From assembly GCA_965277615.1 (NCBI GenBank), contig CBDIDG010000004.1, positions 682,001-746,000 of the forward strand: 64,000 nt of DNA, given 5' to 3'. Both the position numbers and the translations under genes were made by a program. Source of the DNA: Bog-532 sp965277615 (GTDB lineage: Bacteria; Actinomycetota; Actinomycetes; Streptosporangiales; Streptosporangiaceae). Under the pieces are notes generated by a model. It did no database searches. It worked only from the letters and a program-made list of their open reading frames with translations, and had not been told where the DNA came from. Shown one piece after another: positions 7,123-15,170 of this stretch (within the stretch, counting starts at the first letter, position 1; each line of letters begins with the position of its first letter).

Positions 7123-8826
7123 ATGGCTCGCAACGGAGCAGGCCGGGACGCGCAGGGCGTGTTCCGGCATCCCCTACTGGCGATGAGCCGGCTGTCGCAG
7201 CGCACCCCGCTGCGGGTGAAGCTGATCACCGCGTTGCTGGCGCTGGTCGCGCTGGCGCTGGCCGTGATCAGCTTTACGAGCACGGCCGTGTTCCAGCGGT
7301 ATCTGGTGGATCAGGCCGACAGCCAGCTGAGCGGTCTTCTGAGCAATGCCCAGACCACGCTCCGCGCCATGAACGGGGACGCCGGGGCGGCGGGTAGCTA
7401 CACCCATCTGGCCATTCCGCCGGGATATCTGGTCGAGGGAATCGACCAGCAAGGTGACCTGATCCAGTTCGGCAACGTGAATCGCGTTGGCGGATCACCA
7501 CCCGCACTGTCCCGGGGTTCGTCTTCAATGCTCGAGCACGCCGGCAAGGCGTTCACGGTCCCTTCGCAGGACGGCCGGAGCAGCTGGCGGGTGATCTACG
7601 AGCAGGTCCCGCGCATCAACATCCTCAATCCTGATACCGGGCAGACCCAGAGCGAGACCGTCACGCTCATCGTGGGCGAGCAGATCGGCAACATCGACCG
7701 GCCGATTGGCTACCTGAGCTGGCTGGATCTGGTGGTCAGCTTGGCCATCATGCTGGGGCTGGGCGTGGTCAGCGTGGCGGTGGTGCGGACCAACCTGCGG
7801 CCGCTGGACGACATCGAGGAGACGGCCCACGACATCGCGGCCGGGCACCTGGACCGCCGGGTCCCGGACCGGGACCCGCGCACCGAGGTGGGCCGGCTCG
7901 GCCAGTCGATCAACACCATGCTGGCCCAGATCGAGACGGCGTTCCGGGCCCAGCAGGAGTCCGAAGCGGCAGCGGTGCAGTCTGAGGAGCGAATGCGCCG
8001 GTTCGTCGCTGACGCCAGCCATGAGCTACGCACCCCGCTGACCGCGATCCGCGGCTTCGCCGAGTACTACCGCCAGCGGGGCGGAGCTGAGGGCAGCGGC
8101 GGCAGCCTGCCCGCCGAGGACCTGAACCGGATCATGCAGCGAGTCGAGGCCGAGGCGTCCCGGATGGGCATCCTGGTGGAGGACCTGCTGCTGCTGGCCC
8201 GGCTGGACCAGCAGCGCCCGATCGAGCACCGGCCGGTGGACCTGCTGGTGCTGGCGGCGGACGCGGTCCAGGACACCACGATGATCGCCCCGGGCCGGCC
8301 GGTGCAGCTGGATGTGGAGCCAGGCCAGGCCTTCCTGATCAACGGGGACGAGGCCCGGCTGCGCCAGGTCATCGGCAACCTGATGTCCAACGCGCTGGCC
8401 CACACGCCGGACGGCACCGCGATCGACGTGCGGCTGCGGCCCGGGCTCCTGCCCGGTCCCCCGCCCTATCCCGGCGCCCCGGCGGTGTCGGTCCCGGCCG
8501 CGGTGGTGGAGGTCGTGGACCACGGGGAGGGCCTCACCGCCGAGCAGGCCCAGCACGTGTTCGAGCGCTTCTACCGGGCCGACCAGGCCCGTAACCGCAA
8601 GAACGGCGGCAACGGCCTGGGGCTGGCCATCGTCAGCGCGCTGGTCGCGGCGCACGGCGGCACGGCCACGGTGGAATCGGCCCCCGGGCAGGGAGCGACG
8701 TTCCGCATCACGCTGCCGCTGGCGGCGGAGGCCACATCGGCCAGGGACAAGGAGCTGGAGAACCAGGGCGACCCGGTGGATCCAGCCGACTCCGCGGCCC
8801 CGCCCCCGGTTTCGTTCCTCAAATAA
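7123..8826 (+). CDS. Membrane sensor histidine kinase
   Basis: This 567-residue kinase partners the preceding response regulator. TM1 is near residues 30-52 (LITALLALVALALAVISF) and TM2 near 205-225 (LDLVVSLAIMLGLGVVSVAVV), enclosing an extracytoplasmic sensor domain of about 150 residues. A HAMP linker, the HisKA box DASHELRTPLT with phospho-acceptor His300, and an HATPase domain (GNLMSNALAHTP, VEVVDHGEGL, NGLGLAIVSALVAAHGG) follow. After the N box the G1-G2 spacing includes a proline-rich insert (PGLLPGPPPYPGAP). The gene ends 3' to 3' with a minus-strand fructosamine-kinase-like frame. Confidence 0.95.
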   Translation: MARNGAGRDAQGVFRHPLLAMSRLSQRTPLRVKLITALLALVALALAVISFTSTAVFQRYLVDQADSQLSGLLSNAQTTLRAMNGDAGAAGSYTHLAIPPGYLVEGIDQQGDLIQFGNVNRVGGSPPALSRGSSSMLEHAGKAFTVPSQDGRSSWRVIYEQVPRINILNPDTGQTQSETVTLIVGEQIGNIDRPIGYLSWLDLVVSLAIMLGLGVVSVAVVRTNLRPLDDIEETAHDIAAGHLDRRVPDRDPRTEVGRLGQSINTMLAQIETAFRAQQESEAAAVQSEERMRRFVADASHELRTPLTAIRGFAEYYRQRGGAEGSGGSLPAEDLNRIMQRVEAEASRMGILVEDLLLLARLDQQRPIEHRPVDLLVLAADAVQDTTMIAPGRPVQLDVEPGQAFLINGDEARLRQVIGNLMSNALAHTPDGTAIDVRLRPGLLPGPPPYPGAPAVSVPAAVVEVVDHGEGLTAEQAQHVFERFYRADQARNRKNGGNGLGLAIVSALVAAHGGTATVESAPGQGATFRITLPLAAEATSARDKELENQGDPVDPADSAAPPPVSFLK

Positions 8827-9753
8827 CCCAGCCAGCGCGGCGCGAGCCGCGGCCAGAGCCTGCTGGCGGTACCCGGCGCCGAACAGGCAGACGTGCACCA
8901 GCAGCGGGTGCAGCTGGTGCAGCGGCACCCGGGCGGCCCAGCCGGCCGCCAGCGGGACGGCGGCCTGGTAACCACGCATGATGTGCTCGTGGTGCGGCGC
9001 GCCGAACAGGGCCAGCATGGCCAGGTCGGTCTCCCGGTGACCGCCGTGCGCGGCCGGGTCGATGAGCCAGCCGCGGCCCCCGGACCACAGCACGTTGCCG
9101 GACCAGCAGTCGCCGTGGATACGGCTGGGCGGCTCGGCCGGCCCGGCCAGCGCGTCGACCCGCGCCATGACCTGCTCGACCAGGGTGACGTCGCCGGGGC
9201 CCAGCGTGCCGTCGTCGGCGGCGCGGCGCAGGTAGGGCAGCAGGCGGCGCTCGGCGTACCAGCCCGGCCAGCCGTCGGCCGCGGGCCAGGGGGTGTTGTC
9301 CAGCGGCAGGCTGGCGATGAACCCGGGCCAGGGGGCGCCGAACGCTGCGGCCCCCGCAGCGTGCAGGCGGGCCAGGTCACGGCCGAACGCGGCGGCTGCG
9401 GTGGGCGTGGCCGGGCTAGGCGGGAGCCAGGTCAGGACCAGGGCCTGGTCGTCCCAGCCCAGGACCTCGGGGATCGGTACGGCGCCGGGCGCGGCCAGCC
9501 AGTTCAGGCCCCGGGCCTCGGCCCCGACGGGGCTGCTGGGGGTGCTGGGGGTGCTGGGGGTGGCGTACTTGGCGGGGTTGCTGGGCTGGGCGGGGGTGCG
9601 GGGGGTGGTGGTGAGTTTGGCGAAGACTTCGCGGCCGTCGGTGAGGGTGGCGCGGTAGTGCGCGGTGCCGTGCTGGGCACCGGCCGGGCGCAGATCCCGC
9701 ACTGCGGTACCGGTAAGTGCGCTGATCTGGGCGGCGACCGGGTCGGGTGGCAC
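8819..9753 (-). CDS. Fructosamine kinase-family protein with no stop at the expected end
   Basis: The frame from GTG 9753 encodes an APH-fold kinase related to fructosamine/ketosamine-3-kinase. Seen are FAKLT (ATP Lys strand), EARGLNWLA, RIHGDCWSGNVLW (catalytic HGDxxxxN) and WLIDPAAHGGHRETDLAML (Mg-binding DP motif). The homologous part ends near HPLLVHVCLFGAGYRQQALAAARAAL at about 8840, but the frame has no stop there and stays open antisense to the kinase gene down to 8026. A TGA exists at 8819 in a neighbouring frame, so a one-base indel (real or sequencing) is the simplest explanation. It follows the LMW-PTP gene by 7 bases and presumably repairs glycated amines or proteins. Confidence 0.72.
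9535..9561. repeat. 9-bp tandem repeat, three copies
   Basis: GCTGGGGGT is repeated three times in frame and gives a TPSTPSTPS-like linker in the N-lobe of the fructosamine-kinase-like protein. It is a likely site of slippage variation. Confidence 0.75.
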
Positions 9754-9760
9754 GCCCGGT

Positions 9761-10321
9761 TCAGGCCGGGGCGTGGCCGGCCAGCAGGACCGCGAGCTGG
9801 GCGACCAGGTCCCGGGCCCCCGCCTGGATGAGGTCCAGCGTGGCGCTGAAGTCGTCCGCGCCGCCGCCGTAGGGGTCGGGGATGTCCAGGTAGTCACCGG
9901 CGCCGCCGGACGGCCGGAGGCCGCTGGCCTCGCCGAACAGCCGGACCCGGTCGGCGGGGACGCCGGCCTGGGTCGCCATCAGGCGCAGATCGGCCAAGTT
10001 GCGGTGGTCCATGGCCAGGAACAGGTCCCGGCCGGGCAGCCACGAGGCGTCGATCTGCCGGGCCCGGTGCGCGGACCCGTCGTACCCGCGCCGTTCCAGT
10101 TCGGCCCGGGCCCGGGTGTCCATCGGATGCCCGATGTGCCAGTCACCCGTACCCGCACTGTCCACGGTGACGGCGTCGGCCAGACCGGCCTCGGCCAGTT
10201 CGGCCCGGAGCACGACCTCGGCCATGGGTGATCGGCAGATGTTGCCCAGGCACACCAGGCAGACGGTGTACGGCGGGTCAGGCTGGTGGGGCGGCGGCAG
10301 TGCCGCGGTAGGGACGGACAT
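9761..10321 (-). CDS. Low-molecular-weight protein tyrosine phosphatase
   Basis: This 186-residue protein has the P-loop CLGNICRSP at residues 24-32 (CX5R, nucleophile Cys24, Arg30, followed by SP). The general-acid DP motif is in DIPDPYGGGADDF near the C-terminus. Together these define the LMW-PTP family, which dephosphorylates phosphotyrosine, in some bacteria to control polysaccharide export. It lies 3 bases after the acyltransferase-3 gene and 7 bases before the fructosamine-kinase-like gene on the same strand, so the three are probably cotranscribed. An 18-residue N-terminal extension rich in Pro is present. Confidence 0.93.
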   Translation of the reverse strand: MSVPTAALPPPHQPDPPYTVCLVCLGNICRSPMAEVVLRAELAEAGLADAVTVDSAGTGDWHIGHPMDTRARAELERRGYDGSAHRARQIDASWLPGRDLFLAMDHRNLADLRLMATQAGVPADRVRLFGEASGLRPSGGAGDYLDIPDPYGGGADDFSATLDLIQAGARDLVAQLAVLLAGHAPA

Positions 10322-10324
10322 GCC

Positions 10325-11752
10325 TCAAGGATGCCCGATGCGCACCCCAGGCTCGGCCATGGCGATCTTCGGGGACTCCTGGGCCGGGGTCGGCTCGTGG
10401 GACGAAATGGGCTGGTGGGACGGGGCTGCCCGGGACGGGGCTGCCCGGGACGAGCCGGGGAGGGCGGGGATGGTGTCTGGGCCGAACCAGGTGTCGAGCC
10501 AGCCGGCCACACGGCGGCCCTGGCGCTGCATGGTCGACTCCACGAAGCGGTGGGACAGCCAGCACAGGACCAGCAGTATGGCCAGGAACACCCCAACCAT
10601 CAGGAGTTGCTCCGGGAACGGGTGCGGCCCCTGGGTGATCGAGAGCCGCCGGAACACCTCGACCATCAGCGGGTGCACCAGGTAGACCGAGAAGCTGACC
10701 AGCCCGAGCCAGGCGAACACGGCTGGCACCTTCTTGTTGCGGCAGGCCAGGCCGACGGCGAAGGTCAGGCCCGCTCCCCCGACCGAGGTCAGCCACTGCC
10801 GGTACGCGGCCTGGTGCACGACGGCGGACCACAGGTTCCAGCTCGAGATGCTCCACCGGCCGGCCACGATGGCCGCCGCGATCACCGCCACCGCGATCGG
10901 GATGGCGCGGCGCCAGGGGTAGTCGCCCCGCTCGGCCCGGTAGAGCATGGTGCCGGTGAACATCAGGGCCATGATGGTCAGCGCCTCGAACGGGTGCACC
11001 CAGTTGCCGTTGAGGCACACCAGGACCAGCGCGGTGCCCCCGGCCAGGAGGGCGCCGATCCGCTTGGGCAGCCGGGCGCGGGTGACGGCCAGCGCGACCC
11101 CGGCCACGATGAGCAGGTCGGCGATCTCGGCCACCAGCTGAGTGCCGAGGAAGGTCCGGGAGAGCGCGGTCATCGGCAGCACGCCCCCGAGGGCCACCGC
11201 GGCCACCGCGAACAGTAGCGCCCAGCGGCCGCTGCGCTGGTGCTTCCCGGTCACGAACAGCGCGGTGACCAGCAGGTAGAACGCCATCTCGTAGGACAGG
11301 GTCCAGATGACGTCGATCGCATTCTGGGTGCCCAGCACGTTGGACAGCATCAGCCCGTGGGTCAGCAGCGCGGTCTGGACGTCGGTGTTCGTGTTAGCGA
11401 TCAGGCCCAGGTGCACCTTCCAGAGCACCACCGCCGCGACCAGGGCAACGAGGTAGAGCGGGTAGAGCCGGAACACCCGGCTGACCCAGAACCCGCGGAC
11501 GCTTCCCCTGCGCTCCAGCGAGGCCGGCACGATGTAGCCGCTGACCATGAAGAAGACGAACACGCCGTACGAGCCCGGGTCGAAGTACTGGTAGACGTCG
11601 GCCCGGACGTGCTGCAGCACGTAGTAGCTGAGGTGGTCGAACACCACGAACAGGGCGGCGAATCCGCGCAGCGCGTCCAGCCAGGCCAGCCGCCGGCCCG
11701 CGGGAGTAGCGGGCGGGGAAGACGTTCTCAAAGTCACGGCGACAGCAGACAC
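10325..11752 (-). CDS. Acyltransferase 3 (OafA/NodX-type) membrane protein
   Basis: This 475-residue multi-span membrane protein starts with RLAWLDALRGFAALFVVFDHL, the family's catalytic first helix with the conserved RxxxxLRG and the active-site H in DHL. About ten hydrophobic helices and FSVYLVHPLMVEVFRRL (the C-terminal YxxH region) follow. The family transfers acyl groups from the cytoplasm to exported sugars, peptidoglycan or secondary metabolites. A Ser/Ala/Pro-rich cytoplasmic tail with a 15-bp tandem repeat closes the protein. It is the first gene of an operon with the LMW-PTP and the fructosamine-kinase-like gene. Confidence 0.9.
   Translation of the reverse strand: MSAVAVTLRTSSPPATPAGRRLAWLDALRGFAALFVVFDHLSYYVLQHVRADVYQYFDPGSYGVFVFFMVSGYIVPASLERRGSVRGFWVSRVFRLYPLYLVALVAAVVLWKVHLGLIANTNTDVQTALLTHGLMLSNVLGTQNAIDVIWTLSYEMAFYLLVTALFVTGKHQRSGRWALLFAVAAVALGGVLPMTALSRTFLGTQLVAEIADLLIVAGVALAVTRARLPKRIGALLAGGTALVLVCLNGNWVHPFEALTIMALMFTGTMLYRAERGDYPWRRAIPIAVAVIAAAIVAGRWSISSWNLWSAVVHQAAYRQWLTSVGGAGLTFAVGLACRNKKVPAVFAWLGLVSFSVYLVHPLMVEVFRRLSITQGPHPFPEQLLMVGVFLAILLVLCWLSHRFVESTMQRQGRRVAGWLDTWFGPDTIPALPGSSRAAPSRAAPSHQPISSHEPTPAQESPKIAMAEPGVRIGHP
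10417..10446. repeat. 15-bp tandem repeat in the acyltransferase tail
   Basis: GGGACGGGGCTGCCC occurs twice in direct succession, followed by a diverged third start. On the minus strand it encodes SRAAPSRAAPS in the C-terminal low-complexity tail. Confidence 0.7.
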
Positions 11753-11833
11753 GAAATGGAACGCTAGTGAGCAATTCTGAGTATGTTCTGAAAACTCTCT
11801 GGCGGTTCTCGCCCGGTGACGGGCGGGTGCGGG

Positions 11834-13360
11834 TCAGGGGGTGAGCTTGGCGGTGCGGGCGAGGGCGGGGACGAAGCGGGCGGCGTCGATCGTGCCCCAG
11901 CCGCTGGCCAGGTCGTAGCCCGGGCTGGCCTTGAAGCCGGTGGCGTCGCCGAACGTGTTGTCACCGGTGGTGACGTCCAGGATGCCGGTTTTCAGCGTGT
12001 CGGCCTTGAGCCGGCTTTCGGCGCCCAGCGTGTACAGGGCGGTGTCGATGTTGCCGAGCGGGTGGCCGGCCTTCTGGCTGGCCAGGGCGACCACGCCGGC
12101 GAACAGCGGAGTGGCCTCGCTGGTGCCGCCGAGGATCTCCCAGCCGGCGCCGCCGGGCTCGAAGCTCTGGTAGACCCAGGCGCCGCCGCTGACCGCGGCC
12201 GACATCGAGATGTCCGGGGTGCCGCGGCGGCCCTGGACCACGGCACCCACGTCCTTCTGGAAGGCGGGCTGGGGGAAGACGGCGGACCGGCCGCCGCCGC
12301 CCGCGCCGTAGTCGTCATTCCACACCTGGTCGGGCTGAATCTTGTTGCCGTCCTGGGCCAGCAGCAGCTGGGTGCCGCCCACCGAGGTGACCAGCGGGTC
12401 AGACGATGGCCAGGCCACCGCGGGGTACGGGTAGAGGCTGACGCCGTCGGGCTCGTCGTCGGTGGCGCCGGTATCCCCGGCGGCCGCGAGCACGGTGACG
12501 TCGTGCTGGGCCGCGTCCTCGAAGGCGTAGCGCAGGCTCTGCAGGCTGGCGAACGAATGCTTGGCGAAGCCGGGGAAGGTGTCCTCGGTGGCGCCGAAGC
12601 TCTGGCTGATGACGTCGATGCCGCCCCGGTCGATCAGCGCCTTCTCGGCCGCCATTATCTGCGGGAAGCCGGTCACGCCCTCGGTCTCCGCGACCGGCGT
12701 CTCGACCAGGTCGATGGCGGCCTGGGGCGCGACCGCGTGTGCGTACTCGACGTCCAGGGTGGCCTCTTCGGCCCAGCCGTCCATGGTCGCGCTGGACTTG
12801 TCGAACGGCGGCAGCTTGCCCAGCTTGAACACGTTGAGGGTCGGGTCCGGCAGGCCCCACTGCCGGTCGAAGTAAGCCAGGTCATGGCGGATCGTGGGCG
12901 AGCCGAACGAGTCGACGATCATGATCGTCTGGCCCTTGCCGGTGACTTTGGCGGCGTACAGCGGGGCCAGGTCGTAGGCCACCCGGTACTGCAGCGGGCT
13001 GTAGCAGCGCAGCTTGATCGTGGCCAGGCACTTGGCCGTGCTGAGCGGGTTCGGCGACTGCAACTGGACGGCCCAGTCCCCCGCCAGCGACGGGATCGGG
13101 GCGGCGGTGTCCCCGGCCGCGGCGGCGAACGCGGCCGGGCTGGCCATGGTCCGGTACGTGAACGCCGGGCGGGCCGAGCTGGCCGGGGTGGAGCTGGCCG
13201 GGGTGGAGCTGGCCGGGGCGGGTGCTGCGGCCGGCAGGAAAGCGGCGGCCAGGACCAGCAGGGCGAGCACGGGCAGGAGCAGCCGGTGGGGGGCAAGCCG
13301 ATGCCCAGGCCCCGGCGTCGGCAGACGGCGTGGGCCAAGCCCGCGAAGGCTCGGCAGCAT
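11834..13360 (-). CDS. Secreted S53 (sedolisin/kumamolisin) serine peptidase
   Basis: The 508-residue product from ATG 13360 has GAGGAG just upstream; an ATG at 13372 and a longer frame to 13417 are less supported. A signal peptide with an Arg-rich start and hydrophobic core (LLLPVLALLVLAAAFLPAAA) precedes an Ala/Ser/Pro linker. The sedolisin catalytic set is visible: Glu199 and Asp203 in EEATLDVE, the oxyanion Asp in AAGDTGA, and Ser414 in GGTSEATP. GYDLASGWGTID near the end matches the Ca-binding region. No typical long pro-kumamolisin domain is obvious. It is probably an exported acid-tolerant endopeptidase and is monocistronic. Confidence 0.92.
   Translation of the reverse strand: MLPSLRGLGPRRLPTPGPGHRLAPHRLLLPVLALLVLAAAFLPAAAPAPASSTPASSTPASSARPAFTYRTMASPAAFAAAAGDTAAPIPSLAGDWAVQLQSPNPLSTAKCLATIKLRCYSPLQYRVAYDLAPLYAAKVTGKGQTIMIVDSFGSPTIRHDLAYFDRQWGLPDPTLNVFKLGKLPPFDKSSATMDGWAEEATLDVEYAHAVAPQAAIDLVETPVAETEGVTGFPQIMAAEKALIDRGGIDVISQSFGATEDTFPGFAKHSFASLQSLRYAFEDAAQHDVTVLAAAGDTGATDDEPDGVSLYPYPAVAWPSSDPLVTSVGGTQLLLAQDGNKIQPDQVWNDDYGAGGGGRSAVFPQPAFQKDVGAVVQGRRGTPDISMSAAVSGGAWVYQSFEPGGAGWEILGGTSEATPLFAGVVALASQKAGHPLGNIDTALYTLGAESRLKADTLKTGILDVTTGDNTFGDATGFKASPGYDLASGWGTIDAARFVPALARTAKLTP
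13176..13220. repeat. 15-bp tandem repeat, three copies, in the S53 peptidase
   Basis: GAGCTGGCCGGGGTG repeats three times (last copy with one change). On the minus strand it encodes the PASSTPASSTPASS linker after the signal peptide. It is likely variable in length between strains. Confidence 0.8.
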
Positions 13361-13724
13361 GGTGCTCCTCATCGGCACGGGGCGCCGACAGCCGACGCAC
13401 CACCGCTCAGGTCTCATCCCAGCGCGGTTTCACCCATTCCGCAATGCTCGGATGGCGTGTCTTGACCTGAACTTGACTCAAGATTAACTGAGTCTGTTTG
13501 GAATTGTGTGTTTCGTGGGGTTTTCCGCCGCGCTGCGCCGGCCGACCCAGGTCCAGATTACTCAAGACGTGACGGCCCCTAAACACAGAGTAAGGAGGTG
13601 TGGGTTCTTGTCCGGGAGTGAAGACCCTGTTAAAACAAAAGGACCGGGACCAAAGACGGTGGAGCGCTGGCGTACGGCGATTCGCGCAGCGGGCGGCGCC
13701 TTGCTACCATTGGCCACGTTCCAA
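13361..13724. other. Intergenic region between S53 peptidase and tRNA-Lys
   Basis: This stretch holds the promoter region of the peptidase (minus) and of the tRNA (plus). TACCAT at 13705-13710 could be the tRNA -10 box, with no clear -35. TAAGGAGGTG at about 13591 looks like a Shine-Dalgarno sequence, but the frame behind it runs into the tRNA and is not credible as a gene. Nothing else was recognised. Confidence 0.5.
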
Positions 13725-13797
13725 GCGCCGCTAGCTCAATTGGCAGAGCAGCAGACTCTTAATCTGCGGGTTCGGGGTTCAAGTCCCTGGCGGCGCA
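13725..13797 (+). tRNA. tRNA-Lys (anticodon CTT)
   Basis: The cloverleaf can be drawn fully. The acceptor stem pairs GCGCCGC with GCGGCGC, with discriminator A. The anticodon stem pairs GCAGA with TCTGC around loop CTCTTAA (anticodon CTT, codon AAG). The T stem pairs CGGGG with CCCTG around TTCAAGT. Two of the three CCA bases (CC) follow in the genome. It stands alone and marks the change from chromosomal housekeeping-type genes to the catabolic cluster, so it is a candidate integration site. Confidence 0.95.
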
Positions 13798-14371
13798 CCG
13801 TTTGAACTGGAGTTATACGGCTTCAGGTCATTTCCCACAGTCCCGGTTGCCCCCATGTTCGCTCGTGGGTTTGACCCCAGCAATCCGGGGCTGGTCAGAT
13901 ATGGCCCATCAGTCTCAGATCCGGGGTATTTGCTCCTGGCGCCGGGCCATTACGGTCGGCCGATGCGTCCGTCCTCCGCTAGACCGCAGATCCGCTCGGG
14001 GTACGCTCGGCTGCGGCCTGGGCCCGCTGGCGGTACGGCTGGCCCGGGGTCGTATGCCGCCCGGCCAGGAACGCCGATTCAATCTCTCTGAGGGCTACCG
14101 TGCGGGTTCCGGGCTGATAGCCGGTTGCCATCGCCCTGGCCATGCAGTTTCTCTGGTGGTGTCCCCCGCCCTGGGATCTTGAGGTGCCACCGGATGGCGG
14201 TGAAGGACTGGGGCAGGGCCCGCAGGGCGTCGCCGGAGCGGCCGGGGGTTGTCCGCCGATCTTGCAGGACAGGTACCTGCGGACTGCCATTGAGGATCAC
14301 GGTCCTGGTCTCCAGGCCGTCGCAGAACCGGCCGGCGTTGCGCACCGGCGCCGTGGCCTCACTGAACGCGC
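13798..14371. other. Unassigned region after tRNA-Lys
   Basis: About 570 bases with no recognisable gene apart from a doubtful 98-codon minus-strand frame (14079-14375). Open frames in several phases read as low-complexity Arg/Pro/Gly sequence. It may contain eroded mobile-element or gene remnants, but none could be identified by eye. A hairpin lies at 13872-13897. Confidence 0.5.
13872..13897 (+). terminator. Hairpin downstream of tRNA-Lys
   Basis: TGACC/GGTCA and AGC/GCT arms form an 8-bp stem with a two-base bulge and an 8-base loop, 75 bases after the tRNA. It has no T run. It could end the tRNA transcript; support is weak. Confidence 0.3.
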
Positions 14372-14375
14372 TCAT
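14079..14375 (-). CDS. Hypothetical protein or gene remnant
   Basis: A 98-codon frame whose ATG overlaps the stop of the RraA-like gene in the ATGA pattern that is common in this cluster, which is the main argument for translation. The product begins MSAFSEATAPVRNAGRFCDG and becomes polar and Arg/Pro/Gly-rich. I recognise no domain. It may be a truncated gene at the edge of the cluster, or chance. Confidence 0.3.
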   Translation of the reverse strand: MSAFSEATAPVRNAGRFCDGLETRTVILNGSPQVPVLQDRRTTPGRSGDALRALPQSFTAIRWHLKIPGRGTPPEKLHGQGDGNRLSARNPHGSPQRD

Positions 14376-15067
14376 GTCGTCTCCCTCGCGTGCTGGGCGG
14401 CCGCAGACGGGGCTGACTGCAGGTCGTGGTACCTCATCTGCGCTCGTGCGTCCTTGAGTGACTGCCCCGCCTCGACGGCGGCCCGGATCCTCTTCTCGGC
14501 GTCACGGATCAGCTGCGCCGCATCGATCACCTCTGCGGCGCGAGCCGCAGGGACACACACGATGCCGTCGCCGTCGCCGAGCAGCAGGTCGTCGGGCTCG
14601 ACCCGAACGCCACCGATCGACACGGGCAACTGATAGCCGTCGACGCGCACCCGGTCCTTGCCGGTGCGCATCCACGAGCCCCTGCTGTAGATCGGGTAGC
14701 CGAGGGTGAGGCTGCGATCGCTGTCTCGGCAGACCCCGTCAATGACGGTGCCTGCCACGCCGCGGGCGTGGGCGGTCGCAGTGAGAAGATCGCCCCACAC
14801 GGTGGCATCCAGCCGGCCTGCGTTGTCGAGCACCACCACCTGGTCGTGATCAACGTCGTCGATGTAGTCGCCGACGGTGCCGCCATCGACTCCGACCGGC
14901 ACATAACGCACGGTGAAGGCGCGGCCGACGAGCCGGAATGCGCGGTCCAAGGGGGCGATGCCGTGGCACTGGCCGACGATGCGCAACCGGTCAAGAGCGT
15001 CGCTGACATGAGAGGTGTCCAGTTCCCGCAGAGTGGCGATCAGGCGCGCCGGGTCCGGTTTAGTCAT
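14372..15067 (-). CDS. RraA-family protein, HMG/CHA aldolase-like
   Basis: This 231-residue protein has the RraA/4-hydroxy-4-methyl-2-oxoglutarate aldolase core: WGDLLTATAHARGVAGTVIDGVCRDSD with Arg114 and Asp115, and the upstream Gly-rich strand. In aldolases of this family (LigK, GalC, PcmE type) these residues bind the oxo-acid and metal, and the enzyme splits 4-carboxy-4-hydroxy-2-oxoadipate into pyruvate and oxaloacetate. That would complete a route with the LigB-type dioxygenase and the oxalomesaconate-hydratase-like protein in this cluster. The start is supported by GGGAG upstream. It lies 103 bases after the NDP-forming CoA ligase gene. Confidence 0.85.
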   Translation of the reverse strand: MTKPDPARLIATLRELDTSHVSDALDRLRIVGQCHGIAPLDRAFRLVGRAFTVRYVPVGVDGGTVGDYIDDVDHDQVVVLDNAGRLDATVWGDLLTATAHARGVAGTVIDGVCRDSDRSLTLGYPIYSRGSWMRTGKDRVRVDGYQLPVSIGGVRVEPDDLLLGDGDGIVCVPAARAAEVIDAAQLIRDAEKRIRAAVEAGQSLKDARAQMRYHDLQSAPSAAAQHARETT

Positions 15068-15170
15068 TCTCGAGCTCCCGTCCGGCCCGCAGCCTCGTGC
15101 GGCGTGGCACTCGACAGCATCACCGTGAATATGCTGGAGAGCGACCCGTCAGGGGTTCCCGGCGCCTTCG

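Noticed and set aside
13506..13805. Plus-strand frame of 99 codons with TAAGGAGGTG near 13591
   Set aside because: It runs through the whole tRNA-Lys gene and ends just after it; the C-terminus is simply translated tRNA sequence.
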